A DNA stretch of 64,000 nt from assembly GCF_000802305.1 (NCBI RefSeq), contig NZ_JTDK01000010.1, forward strand, positions 62,001 through 126,000. Reading direction: 5' to 3'. Each line of letters starts with the position of its first letter. Within the stretch, counting starts at the first letter, position 1. Of this stretch, positions 17,606 through 28,625 are shown one piece after another. Under the pieces are notes generated by a model. The model was not told the DNA's origin. It was given only the letters and a program-made list of their open reading frames with translations, and did no database searches. A program made the position numbers and the translations under genes. This DNA is from Microbacterium mangrovi. GTDB lineage: Bacteria; Actinomycetota; Actinomycetes; Actinomycetales; Microbacteriaceae.

Positions 17606-18739
17606 ATGAGCCTCAGCCTACCGGGGGAGCCTGCGGACGCCCGGCGCCTCACCGACGTCGTCACGCAGTTGCAGGCGGCGCTCGACGGCCGACCCTCGTG
17701 GTTCGCCCCGGTCCGCAGCGCGATCGTCTTCGTCGTGGACGGGCTCGGGGCCCGCAACCTCTCGCAGCGCGCGGCCTATGCGCGCACCCTCGTGGCCGCC
17801 GGCGGACGCCGCGCGGTCGCACGGAGCGTCTTCCCGTCCACGACGGCCACGGCCCTCACGAGCCTGCTCACCGGGAAGGATGCCGGCGAGCACGGAATCG
17901 TGGGCTACCGGGTGCGGGTTCCGGGCACCGACGTGGTCTCGAACCAGCTGAAGGGCTGGGAGACCGACGGCCTGGATCCCCGGGCGTGGCAGCGGGCCGA
18001 GCCGATCATGGAGCGCCGAAGCGCTGCGGCGGCCCGGTCGTTCGTCGTCTCGCGCAACCGGTATCGCGGCACCGGCTTCACCCTCGCCACGATGCGCGGC
18101 GCCGACTTCATCGGGGTGGACGATCTCCGTGAACGCGCCCTGACCGCTGCGGCCCTCGCGGATCGGCATCCGGGCTCGCTCGTCTACCTGTATGCCCCCG
18201 AACTGGACACGATCGGCCATCGTCACGGCTGGCAGTCCGACCAGTGGGCGGCGGGGCTCGAGGCCGTGGATGCCGCGGTGCGCGCGCTCGCGGGCGCGCT
18301 GCGGCCGGGGGTCGGCGCGGTCGTCACCGCCGACCACGGCATGGTGGACGTCCCCCGGCATCGTCAGGTGCTGCTCCGGGCCGGGGATCCGCTCCTCGAC
18401 GGGGTCCGCCTCCTCGGCGGGGAGCCCCGGATGCTGCACCTCTACGCGGAGCACGGCGCCGCCGGTGCGGTGCTGGACGCGTGGCGGGATGCCGAGTCGG
18501 CGCGATCCTGGGTGATCGCGCGCGACGAAGCGATCGAGGCGGGGCTGTTCGGGCGCGTCGCGGCGGAGGTCCGCCCGCGGATCGGCGACGTGGTGGTCGC
18601 CGCCCGCGCAGGCATCGCCTATTACGATGATCGCGTCGCCGACAAGGCGCCGCAGCGCATGATCGGCCAGCACGGCTCGCTCACCGACGAGGAGCGGGCG
18701 ATCCCGCTGATCAGGTTCGGCGCGCTCGCGCAGCTCTGA
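17606..18739 (+). CDS. Nucleotide pyrophosphatase/phosphodiesterase family protein
   Basis: This 377-residue protein is of the alkaline-phosphatase superfamily (type I phosphodiesterase/nucleotide pyrophosphatase). The first metal ligand is in [10 protein letters not shown]. The nucleophilic threonine region is [16 protein letters not shown]. Later ligands are in [12 protein letters not shown] and [12 protein letters not shown], and the last histidine region is [12 protein letters not shown]. It lacks a signal peptide, so it is probably cytoplasmic. It diverges from parC, and its TGA abuts the stop of sepH, the two making TGATCA. The substrate is unknown. Confidence 0.85.
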   Translation: MSLSLPGEPADARRLTDVVTQLQAALDGRPSWFAPVRSAIVFVVDGLGARNLSQRAAYARTLVAAGGRRAVARSVFPSTTATALTSLLTGKDAGEHGIVGYRVRVPGTDVVSNQLKGWETDGLDPRAWQRAEPIMERRSAAAARSFVVSRNRYRGTGFTLATMRGADFIGVDDLRERALTAAALADRHPGSLVYLYAPELDTIGHRHGWQSDQWAAGLEAVDAAVRALAGALRPGVGAVVTADHGMVDVPRHRQVLLRAGDPLLDGVRLLGGEPRMLHLYAEHGAAGAVLDAWRDAESARSWVIARDEAIEAGLFGRVAAEVRPRIGDVVVAARAGIAYYDDRVADKAPQRMIGQHGSLTDEERAIPLIRFGALAQL

Positions 18740-19792
18740 TCAGGAGTCCTCTCCGCGCGCACCGAAGACGATCTCGTCCCACGACGGCATCGAGGTGCGT
18801 CCCTTGCGCCGGTTGTCGCCCGGACCGGACCCCGTGCGGGCTGCCGGCGTGTCGACCACGGTCCGCTCGTCTACGGGGGGCGTGCGCTCCGGCTCGGGCT
18901 CGGTCGTCGCGAAGGCGTCGAAGAGGGAGACGGGGGCGAGTGGCACGGTGTCCGCCGAGCTCTCGGACTCGTCGTCGAGGATCGGCGACGGCTCTCGTTG
19001 TCCGCGTCGGCGGCGCAGTGCCTCGAGCAGATCCGCGGTGTCGCTCGATGTCGTCGAGTCGGACGGCGCGCGCTTGACCGCGGCGTCCTGCACCGAGGCG
19101 GCGGCGATGTCGGCGTCGCTGAGTCGACGCGGCCCGGGCTCGGCGGCCGGTGCGGGAGCAGGGGCGGGGGCGTCTGCGGCGGGCAGGGGCACTTCGAGAG
19201 CCCGGAGCCGGGGGATGAGGCCCTCGGGCAGCGAGCCCTGACGGGACAGCTGCGTCGCGGCGGAATTGGCCGGGGTGAGGGTGGTGCGGCGCGGGTCGAA
19301 CGACCAGCGGGCGTCATGATCGACGTCGCCGACGGTGAACTCGAGCTTGACGATCCAGCCGCCGTCCTCCTTCCAGCTCGTCCAGCGCTCGCCCGTGGCA
19401 TGCGCCTCGGCCAGCTTGGTGCGCACGGCGGCGCCGAAGGTGGGGGAGTGATCGTGCTCGAAGTCGTCGGCGACGAGGACGGGAACCGACAGCGCCTGGT
19501 CGACGATGTGTTCGCGCTCGGCGAGCACCGGCCCCTCGTAGCGCGCCACGACGTCGATCGAGATGCCGAACAGCTCGGCGACCTCGCGGGCGCTCAGCCC
19601 GGCGCGGATCTGCGCCTGGATCTCCCGGGGACTCGTGCGCGGCCCCTTGTCCTGCTCCTCGTCGCGTTCCCGGCGGGCCTGGCGCAGCTGAGCGCGGAGC
19701 ACGTCGTCGACGGGCAGGGTGAATCGCTCCCCGGACTCGGTCGCGAGGACGAGGGTGTCGCCCTCGGTCCCGATGACTCTCAGCTGTTCCAT
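18740..19792 (-). CDS. sepH: Septation protein SepH
   Basis: This 350-residue protein of the SepH (DUF3071) family is known in actinobacteria to bind FtsZ and promote its assembly at septa. The conserved N-terminal DUF3071 domain covers about residues 1-170, beginning EQLRVIGTEGDTLVLA. It includes a helix-turn-helix-like region SAREVAELFGISIDVVARYEG and the WKEDGGWIVKLEF segment. The rest is disordered and Pro/Ala-rich, ending in the conserved tail SMPSWDEIVFG. The start at 19792 has a GGAGGC ribosome binding site ten bases upstream and agrees with family starts. The long upstream extension of the frame is not used. Confidence 0.92.
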   Translation of the reverse strand: MEQLRVIGTEGDTLVLATESGERFTLPVDDVLRAQLRQARRERDEEQDKGPRTSPREIQAQIRAGLSAREVAELFGISIDVVARYEGPVLAEREHIVDQALSVPVLVADDFEHDHSPTFGAAVRTKLAEAHATGERWTSWKEDGGWIVKLEFTVGDVDHDARWSFDPRRTTLTPANSAATQLSRQGSLPEGLIPRLRALEVPLPAADAPAPAPAPAAEPGPRRLSDADIAAASVQDAAVKRAPSDSTTSSDTADLLEALRRRRGQREPSPILDDESESSADTVPLAPVSLFDAFATTEPEPERTPPVDERTVVDTPAARTGSGPGDNRRKGRTSMPSWDEIVFGARGEDS

Positions 19793-20004
19793 GCGAACTG
19801 CGCCTCCGATCTGCTCCGTCAATCGTCCCATGCGCGTCGGCGCAGGCCGGGAATAGCGCGGGCGTGGCGCCTGTTTCGTCGATGCACGCATCCTCCGCGA
19901 CCGCGATCTGCCCCCGCAGTTGCAAAATCGTTCGGAGTCATGCAAACTATGGCCGCCCATACGGGCCCACAGACAAGACGCACCGGAAGTAGAGACGTTC
20001 AGGA

Positions 20005-20298
20005 ATGGCCACCGATTACGACGCACCGCGCAAGAACGAAGACGAGAGCGAGTCGATCGAGGCGCTCAAGGAGCGCGTGCCCGACAAGTCGTCGGGGTCG
20101 ATCGATGTCGAGGACGCCGACAACCCGTCGGGCTTCGAACTGCCGGGTGCCGATCTGTCCGACCTCGAGCTCGACGTCGTCGTGCTGCCTGCGCAGGAGG
20201 ACGAGTTCACCTGCGTGAGCTGCTTCCTCGTGAAGCACCGCTCGCAGCTCGACCACGAAGACGCCGCAGGCCCGATCTGCAAGGACTGCGCGGCTTAA
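20005..20298 (+). CDS. DUF4193 domain-containing protein
   Basis: This 97-residue protein has the DUF4193 pattern. The N-terminal half is acidic and disordered, followed by SDLELDVVVLPAQEDEFTC and two CxxC pairs (FTCVSCFLV and ICKDCAA), which suggest a zinc-binding module. It is a conserved small actinobacterial protein found next to dut and DUF3093 genes, as here. The function is unknown. Its TAA overlaps the TAA of the convergent DUF3093 gene. Confidence 0.88.
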   Translation: MATDYDAPRKNEDESESIEALKERVPDKSSGSIDVEDADNPSGFELPGADLSDLELDVVVLPAQEDEFTCVSCFLVKHRSQLDHEDAAGPICKDCAA

Positions 20299-20765
20299 GA
20301 GCCCATCTGTGAACGCCGGATCGCCGCAGCAAGGCGATCCGGCGTTCGCGTTGAGAGGACCCAGCTCGGCGTCGGGTCGTCCGGGTCGTCGACCGGCACG
20401 CGGACCACGCCGTCGATCCCGCCGCGGATGACGTGCCAGTCGCGGGGGTCGAGTCCGGGACCGCGCGCCTGGCGGGCCTCCAGTGCCTGGAAGGTCGCCG
20501 GGCGACCGAGCAGGTGCACGTCGATGTGGGCGCGTCCCGCGTGAAGCACACCGTCGCGCACGGAGATCACGGGTGCCCCGGCGATCATCAGGGCGACGAC
20601 GAGAACGGCGACGAGGATGCCGATCGCGAGCGCCACCGCCTGGTTCAGCGGGACGAACACGAGCGCCGCCATCGGAGCCACGACAGCGGCTGAGACGAGG
20701 GCCCAGAGGGAGGGCGTGAGACGCTCCCGGTAGTCCCCACCGTCGCGCGTGCCGCTCGAAGCCAT
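20295..20765 (-). CDS. DUF3093 domain-containing membrane protein
   Basis: This 156-residue protein has two predicted transmembrane helices near the N-terminus (LWALVSAAVVAPMAALVFV and LAIGILVAVLVVALMIA) and a cytoplasmic or external C-terminal domain. That domain has HLLGRPATFQALEARQARG and the family-typical WVLSTRTPDRLAAAI. It matches DUF3093, which lies divergent from dut in many actinobacteria. The start could be 20765 or 20771 (an extra Met-Gln). The function is unknown. Confidence 0.85.
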   Translation of the reverse strand: MASSGTRDGGDYRERLTPSLWALVSAAVVAPMAALVFVPLNQAVALAIGILVAVLVVALMIAGAPVISVRDGVLHAGRAHIDVHLLGRPATFQALEARQARGPGLDPRDWHVIRGGIDGVVRVPVDDPDDPTPSWVLSTRTPDRLAAAIRRSQMGS

Positions 20766-20771
20766 CTGCAT

Positions 20772-20777
20772 TACCCT
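20772..20777 (+). promoter_or_regulatory. -10 hexamer TACCCT, leaderless dut promoter
   Basis: TACCCT ends six bases before the dut GTG, and no Shine-Dalgarno is present. It begins one base beyond the possible 20771 start of the divergent DUF3093 gene. Confidence 0.65.
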
Positions 20778-20783
20778 CGTTGA

Positions 20784-21251
20784 GTGACCGAAACCGTGGA
20801 CGTCCCCATTATCGCCCCCGTGCTTCCGGCCTATGCGCACCCCGGTGACGCGGGCGCGGACCTCGTCTCGGCGGAGGCGGTGCGCCTGGAGCCCGGTGAG
20901 CGCGCCCTCGTGGGCACCGGCGTGAGCATCGCGCTTCCCGAAGGATTCGCCGCGTTCGTCGTGCCGCGCAGCGGGCTGGCGGCCAAGCACGGGATCACGA
21001 TCGTGAACTCGCCCGGCACGGTGGATGCCGGCTACCGCGGTGAGATCAAGGTCGCGCTGCTGAACACCGACCGGGATGCCGCGTTCGACATCGCGGTCGG
21101 CGACCGGATCGCCCAGCTGATCGTCGCCCCCGTCGCGCGTGCGGTGTTCCTCCCCGTCGAGGAACTGCCCGGCAGCGTCCGTGGCGCCGGCGGCTTCGGC
21201 TCGACCGGCGTGGGCGCCATGACTTCCCTCGATACAAGGAGCGTGTCGTGA
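20784..21251 (+). CDS. dut: dUTP diphosphatase
   Basis: This 155-residue trimeric dUTPase hydrolyses dUTP to dUMP and pyrophosphate, which limits uracil in DNA and supplies dTMP synthesis. All five family motifs are visible: [11 protein letters not shown] (1), PRSGLA (2), [17 protein letters not shown] (3), GDRIAQLIV (4) and the C-terminal GAGGFGSTG (5), which closes over the active site. The length is normal. The stop overlaps the GTG of the DUF3710 gene, and these form an operon with the DUF3159 gene, a conserved actinobacterial arrangement. The start is leaderless. Confidence 0.96.
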   Translation: MTETVDVPIIAPVLPAYAHPGDAGADLVSAEAVRLEPGERALVGTGVSIALPEGFAAFVVPRSGLAAKHGITIVNSPGTVDAGYRGEIKVALLNTDRDAAFDIAVGDRIAQLIVAPVARAVFLPVEELPGSVRGAGGFGSTGVGAMTSLDTRSVS

Positions 21252-21862
21252 GCGACAGCATCAACAGCGACGAGCCGCAGCCGGAGCAGCCGGCGCGCAA
21301 GTCGGCACCCGAAGACCGCGACACCGCGGGCCCGTTCGACGAGAGCGAGGCGAACCCGGTCCGTCCGTACATCGACCTGGGCGGCATCAAGGTGCTGCCC
21401 CGGGAGGGACTGAATCTGCGACTCGAGATCGAGGAGCAGACCAACCGGATCGTCGCCGTCGGCCTGGACTACGCCGAGTCGACCTTGCAGGTCCAGCCGT
21501 TCGCGGCGCCCCGCAACGCCGGCCTGTGGGATGAGACCCGCGAGCAGATCCGTGCCCAGGTGCGCCAGCAGGGCGGGCGGGTCGAGGAGCGCGAAGGGCC
21601 GCTGGGGCCGGAACTGCTGGCGGAGGTCCCGGTGGCGAACGCCGACGGGACGACCGGCAAGCGCTTGGCGCGGTTCGTCGGGATCGACGGTCCGCGGTGG
21701 TTCCTCCGCGGCGTCATCGGCGGCGCGGCCACCGGCGACATGCAGGCCGCCGAGAGCGTGGAGGACCTCTTCCGCTCGCTCGTCGTGGTGCGCGGCGGAA
21801 ACCCGATGCCGCCCCGCGACCTCATCCCGCTGAAGATGCCGACCACGCCGGGTACGGCGTGA
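21248..21862 (+). CDS. DUF3710 domain-containing protein
   Basis: This 204-residue protein matches the actinobacterial DUF3710 family. After an acidic disordered start come [19 protein letters not shown] and the conserved core [19 protein letters not shown]. The C-terminal half contains [18 protein letters not shown]. The family always sits near dut and DUF3159 genes. No enzymatic role is known. The GTG start overlaps the dut stop, and its own stop overlaps the next GTG. Confidence 0.9.
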   Translation: MSDSINSDEPQPEQPARKSAPEDRDTAGPFDESEANPVRPYIDLGGIKVLPREGLNLRLEIEEQTNRIVAVGLDYAESTLQVQPFAAPRNAGLWDETREQIRAQVRQQGGRVEEREGPLGPELLAEVPVANADGTTGKRLARFVGIDGPRWFLRGVIGGAATGDMQAAESVEDLFRSLVVVRGGNPMPPRDLIPLKMPTTPGTA

Positions 21863-22659
21863 CCTCCGACCCGATCGGCTCCGTGCCCGAAGACGCGTCG
21901 GCCGGTCCGGCATCCGGGTCCGCCGATCCGGACTCGGCCGCGACGGCTTCGGAGGCCTTCGGGGCCGCGCTCGGAAGCGCCGCGCGCCGCGCCGGCTTCG
22001 ATCCGGCGCAGGCCGACAGCACCGGCCACGTCGTGTGGCACGCGATGGGGGGCTGGCGGGGCGTTCTCGAATCGGTGCTGCCCGGGCTCGCGTTCGTCGT
22101 CACCTACACGATCACCCGACAGCTGGTGCTGCCGCTGGTGGTCTCGCTCGGGATCGCCGTCGTGTTCACCCTGGTCCGGCTGGTGTCCCGCCAGCCTGTG
22201 ACGGCCGCCCTCGGCGGCCTGGTCGCCACGGCCATCGCGGCGGGGATCGCGCTGTGGACCGGCCGCGCCCAGGACAACTTCCTGTGGGGGTTCTTCATCG
22301 ACCTCCTCTTCGGCGCGGTGCTCCTGATCTCGCTGCTCGTGCGCCGCCCGCTCATCGGCCTGGCGGTCGGCTGGCTCATGGACGACGCGCCCGGGTGGCG
22401 CGAGGATCCGCGCAAGCGTCGCACCTTCTTCTGGCTGACCGTGCTGTGGACGGGCCTGTTCGCGGCCCGGCTGATCGTCGAGGTCCCGCTCTATCTCGCC
22501 GGGGCCGTGACGGCTCTCGGAACCGTGAAGCTGCTCATGGGGCTTCCGCTGTTCGCACCCCTCGTCGCGGTCTCCTGGCTCGCCGTGCGCGCGCTGTATC
22601 CGCGCGGCAGCCGCGGCGCGCGGGACTCGGGCGACTCCGCTCCCACCACCGACCGGTGA
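21859..22659 (+). CDS. DUF3159 integral membrane protein
   Basis: This 266-residue polytopic membrane protein has about six hydrophobic segments between residues 75 and 250, following a disordered Ala/Ser/Asp-rich N-terminus. Family features are WRGVLESVLPGLAFVV and LWGFFIDLLFGAVLLISLLV. The function is unknown. It is the last gene of the dut-DUF3710-DUF3159 operon and is followed by the aconitase control region. Confidence 0.88.
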   Translation: MTSDPIGSVPEDASAGPASGSADPDSAATASEAFGAALGSAARRAGFDPAQADSTGHVVWHAMGGWRGVLESVLPGLAFVVTYTITRQLVLPLVVSLGIAVVFTLVRLVSRQPVTAALGGLVATAIAAGIALWTGRAQDNFLWGFFIDLLFGAVLLISLLVRRPLIGLAVGWLMDDAPGWREDPRKRRTFFWLTVLWTGLFAARLIVEVPLYLAGAVTALGTVKLLMGLPLFAPLVAVSWLAVRALYPRGSRGARDSGDSAPTTDR

Positions 22660-22662
22660 TAC

Positions 22663-22686
22663 ATTTATCTTGACGTCAAGATAAAT
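22663..22686. promoter_or_regulatory. 24-bp palindromic operator upstream of acnA (MarR/TamR-like)
   Basis: A perfect 24-bp palindrome has the core TTATCTTGACGTCAAGATAA (22665-22684), one A/T pair-flank wider on each side in every position to 22663 and 22686. The TATCTTGA-N2-TCAAGATA shape is the site type bound by UrtR-class MarR regulators. In Streptomyces the MarR regulator TamR controls aconitase through a site of this class. It lies 108 bp before acnA in a region with no other gene. The regulator is not encoded in the window. Confidence 0.7.
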
Positions 22687-22793
22687 TGACCGGTGCGGCG
22701 TGAGGCACTCCTTACTGGTGGAGCCCCGCGCAGCGCGCAAAGATGGGACGTGCGGGGACCTCCCGCATCCGCCGCCGACGAAGGAGACGAATC

Positions 22794-25592
<2,799 letters not shown>

Positions 25593-25606
25593 GCAACGCG
25601 TGTAAA

Positions 25607-25636
25607 GAGGCCGGGCATCCGATGGTGCCCGGCCTC
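25607..25636. terminator. Hairpin between acnA and dxs
   Basis: Eleven perfect base pairs (25607-25617 with 25626-25636) around an 8-base loop lie 14 bases after the acnA stop. There is no T-run. It is a probable terminator, since dxs has its own -10 seven bases downstream. Confidence 0.65.
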
Positions 25637-25642
25637 CTCACG

Positions 25643-25648
25643 TAGAAT
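25643..25648 (+). promoter_or_regulatory. -10 hexamer TAGAAT, leaderless dxs promoter
   Basis: TAGAAT ends six bases before the dxs ATG, with no ribosome binding site. Confidence 0.65.
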
Positions 25649-25654
25649 TGTGGG

Positions 25655-27610
25655 ATGAGCCTGCTTGAGAACATCAAAGGTCCGCGGGATCTCGATGCTC
25701 TGAACGCGCGGCAGATGGATCAGGTCGCAGACGAGATCCGGGCGTTCCTCATCGAGAACGTGGCGCGCACCGGCGGGCATCTCGGCCCCAACCTCGGAGT
25801 CGTCGAACTCACCCTCGCCATCCACCGGGTGTTCGACTCGCCGAAGGATGCCGTGGTGTTCGACACCGGCCACCAGTCCTATGTGCACAAGCTCCTGACC
25901 GGGCGTCACGACTTCTCCACCCTGCGGCAGACCGGCGGCCTCGCCGGGTACCCGCAGCGCTCGGAGTCCGAGCACGACATCGTCGAGTCCTCGCACGCCT
26001 CCAGTTCGCTCTCCTGGGCGGACGGAATCTCGAAGGCGTTCGAGATGACCGGCCAGAAGGACCGCTACGTCATCGCCGTCGTCGGCGACGGATCGCTCAC
26101 CGGCGGTATGACGTGGGAGGCGCTCAACAACATCTCCGACGACAACACCCGAAAGCTGATCATCGTCGTCAACGACAACGGGCGTTCCTACGCTCCCACG
26201 ATCGGCGGCATGGCGCGGTTCCTGAACTCGGTGCGGACCAAGCAGTCCTATCGCCACCTGCACATGACCAGCAGCCGCGCCTTCGACAAGCTCGGCCGGC
26301 CGGGGCGCGCCTTCTACCGGGGCGTCCGCGGCGGGCTGCACGGGTTCCTCGCGCGCTTCACCGGCAACGAGTCGCTCTACTCCAACCTCGACATCAAGTA
26401 CGTAGGGCCGGTGGACGGCCATGACGAGCAGGCCGTCGAGGCGGCGCTGAAGCAGGCGAAGCACTACGGCGCGCCGGTGATCGTCCACGCGATCACCGAG
26501 AAGGGGCGCGGGTACGCGCCCGCGCGTCAGGATGCCGCGGATCAGTTCCATGCGGTCGGGCAGATCGATCCCGAGACGGGGGAGTCCCTGCAGGCGAGCG
26601 GCGCCCAGTCCTGGACGGGAGTCTTCGCGGACAGTCTCGTCGACCTGGCCGAACGCGACCCGCGCCTGGTGGGGATCACGGCTGCGATGCTCCGTCCCAC
26701 CGGCCTGCACCGCATGGCGGAGCGCTTCCCCGACCGGGTCTTCGACGTGGGGATCGCCGAACAGCACGGCGTCACGGCAGCGGCGGGGCTCGCCTACGGC
26801 GGCCTGCATCCCGTCGTCGCGATGTACGCGACCTTCATGAACCGCGCGTTCGACCAGGTGCTGATGGACGTCGCCCTGCACAAGGCGGGCGTCACCTTCG
26901 TGCTCGACCGCGCCGGCGTCACGGGTCCGGACGGACCCAGCCATCACGGCGTGTGGGATCTGGCCATCCTCCAGGTGGTACCCGGCATCCGCATCGCCGC
27001 TCCGCGTGACGCGACGCGCATCGTGGAAGAACTCGGCGAGGCGGTCGCCGTCGACGACGGCCCCACGGTCCTGCGGTTCCCGAAGGGAGCCGTCGGCCAG
27101 GAGATCGAGGCCGTCCGCCGCACCGACGACGGCGTCGACGTGCTCCGCGAATCCGCCGAGAAGGACGTGCTGCTGGTCACCGTCGGTCCGATGGCCGCCA
27201 CCGGCCTGGCCGTCGCCGACCTCCTGGCAGCCCAGGGGATCGGCACGACCGTGGTGGATCCGCGCTGGGTGGTCCCGGTGGCCAAGAGCGTCATCGAGCT
27301 GTCCCGCGAGCACCGCATCGTGGTGTGCATCGAAGACGGCGTGCGGGTCGGCGGCATCGGAACGCGCATCCGCCAGGACCTCCGCGCCGCCGACGTCGAC
27401 ACCGCGGTGACCGAGATGGGTCTGCCCGACGAGTTCCTGCCGCACGGCGACCGTTCCGACATCCTGCAGCAGGTCGGACTGACCCCGCGACAGATCGCCC
27501 ACGACGTCACCGCCATGGTCGTCGGCGCCAAGCTGCCCTACGCGCGCGGTGCCTCCGCCGACACGTCGGCGCTGCCGATCGTCGCACGCGCCGAAGGACC
27601 GGTCGCCTGA
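25655..27610 (+). CDS. dxs: 1-deoxy-D-xylulose-5-phosphate synthase
   Basis: This 651-residue thiamine-diphosphate enzyme makes DXP from pyruvate and glyceraldehyde 3-phosphate, the first step of the MEP isoprenoid pathway. Motifs include FDTGHQSYVHKLLTG and the ThDP-binding GDGSLTGGMTWEALNN. The catalytic-glutamate region is DVGIAEQHGVTAAAGLA, followed by DRAGVTGPDGPSHHG. The C-terminal transketolase domain ends with QVGLTPRQIAHDV. The length is normal. It is monocistronic by context, between the acnA terminator and a convergent secreted-protein gene. Confidence 0.96.
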   Translation: MSLLENIKGPRDLDALNARQMDQVADEIRAFLIENVARTGGHLGPNLGVVELTLAIHRVFDSPKDAVVFDTGHQSYVHKLLTGRHDFSTLRQTGGLAGYPQRSESEHDIVESSHASSSLSWADGISKAFEMTGQKDRYVIAVVGDGSLTGGMTWEALNNISDDNTRKLIIVVNDNGRSYAPTIGGMARFLNSVRTKQSYRHLHMTSSRAFDKLGRPGRAFYRGVRGGLHGFLARFTGNESLYSNLDIKYVGPVDGHDEQAVEAALKQAKHYGAPVIVHAITEKGRGYAPARQDAADQFHAVGQIDPETGESLQASGAQSWTGVFADSLVDLAERDPRLVGITAAMLRPTGLHRMAERFPDRVFDVGIAEQHGVTAAAGLAYGGLHPVVAMYATFMNRAFDQVLMDVALHKAGVTFVLDRAGVTGPDGPSHHGVWDLAILQVVPGIRIAAPRDATRIVEELGEAVAVDDGPTVLRFPKGAVGQEIEAVRRTDDGVDVLRESAEKDVLLVTVGPMAATGLAVADLLAAQGIGTTVVDPRWVVPVAKSVIELSREHRIVVCIEDGVRVGGIGTRIRQDLRAADVDTAVTEMGLPDEFLPHGDRSDILQQVGLTPRQIAHDVTAMVVGAKLPYARGASADTSALPIVARAEGPVA

Positions 27611-27638
27611 CGACGACCGGTCCGCGCACTCGATTCGG

Positions 27639-28415
27639 TCAGCCGACCGTGGAGCACTGGCCGGTGGCTTTGCCCCCCACGGTGCTGGGGCCGTAGCCGG
27701 GGGGTGCTCCCACGACGGCGTCGCCCAGTTGGGGTGCCGGGCTCATCCCGGTGCAGCTCAGGTTGTGGCCGAAGCTGTCCGCCACGATCTCGTTGCCGTC
27801 GGGGTCCGACAGGGTGATGTTCGTCAGCGTCGTGTTGTGGTCGACCGCGGTGCGGATGACTCCGAACCACGAGCCGTTGAGGTCGGACACGGTGAGGTTG
27901 CCGTGGATGTGGTCGTCCTTGACCGAGAACGGGAAGCCGTTCGGTCCGCTGCCGCCCCCGGTCGAGGTGACATTGCCGAGGACCTCGATCCCGTTGAGGG
28001 CGGCGTCGTACACGGCGTCGAGGGTGACGTTGCCCTTCACCAGCACCGTGGATGCCGGGTCGCAGTTGCCGTGCGCCATCGTGCAGCCGAGCTCCACGAG
28101 GGATCCGGGGGCGCCGGTCACGTTGTGACCGACGGTGATGGTCGCGCCGGGCACCGGGGCGTCGAGGCCCCAGGTCGAGCGCAGCGCCGACCCGGCGGTG
28201 ACGGTGATGTTGCCGCTGACCGTGACCACGGCGCCCGACGGGACGTCGCATTCACCGACCACGGTGATGCTGGAGTAGACGCCGGAGGGCAGCTGCCCCG
28301 AACACGTGTAGGCCGAGCCGGTCGGCGGCGCAGCCATGGCGGGTCCGCCGGCGAGGAGCAGCGCTCCGACGGCGGCCAAGGTCCCCAGAACCTTGAACCG
28401 AGTGATGTTCACCAT
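27639..28415 (-). CDS. Secreted repeat protein of unknown family
   Basis: This 258-residue exported protein has a signal peptide (residues 1-28: basic start, hydrophobic LGTLAAVGALLLAGG, cleavage after AMA). The mature part has short valine/glycine strands recurring about every 16-30 residues (for example SGNITVTAGSAL, GHNVTGAPGSLVELG, KGNVTLDA, LGNVTSTGG, HGNLTVSDL). The spacing suggests a right-handed beta-solenoid. Six cysteines, including two near the ends, could form disulfides. No catalytic motif is seen. A strong AGGAAGGA ribosome binding site precedes the ATG. I do not recognise a named family. An adhesin, cell-wall or matrix role is only a guess. Confidence 0.75.
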   Translation of the reverse strand: MVNITRFKVLGTLAAVGALLLAGGPAMAAPPTGSAYTCSGQLPSGVYSSITVVGECDVPSGAVVTVSGNITVTAGSALRSTWGLDAPVPGATITVGHNVTGAPGSLVELGCTMAHGNCDPASTVLVKGNVTLDAVYDAALNGIEVLGNVTSTGGGSGPNGFPFSVKDDHIHGNLTVSDLNGSWFGVIRTAVDHNTTLTNITLSDPDGNEIVADSFGHNLSCTGMSPAPQLGDAVVGAPPGYGPSTVGGKATGQCSTVG

Positions 28416-28576
28416 CGTTGGTGTCCTTCCTGTCCGCGGCCCGCCCCAGCGAGCCGACGGGCTCCGGTCTACACCCGGTGCGCCGCCCGTCGCCAGAGGG
28501 GTGCCCTCCCGAGCCGCGCGAAGCCGCGTCCGACGGCCGGACGTGGCCGCGAAGCGCTCACAACGGCCCTGAAACG

Positions 28577-28614
28577 ACGAAGGGCGACCCGGCGGGTGCC
28601 GGGTCGCCCTTCGT
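28577..28614. terminator. Strong hairpin terminator after the beta-oxidation genes
   Basis: A perfect 17-bp stem (28577-28593 with 28598-28614) has a 4-base loop and lies 12 bases beyond the stop of the 3-hydroxyacyl-CoA dehydrogenase gene. The remaining 160 bp up to the secreted-protein start show nothing recognisable apart from that gene's ribosome binding site. Confidence 0.75.
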
Positions 28615-28625
28615 GCTCTGCGTCG

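Noticed and set aside
22743..22793. Longer N-terminal start for aconitase
   Set aside because: The extension is a run of arginines. The GTG at 22794 has a good ribosome binding site and matches the conserved start.
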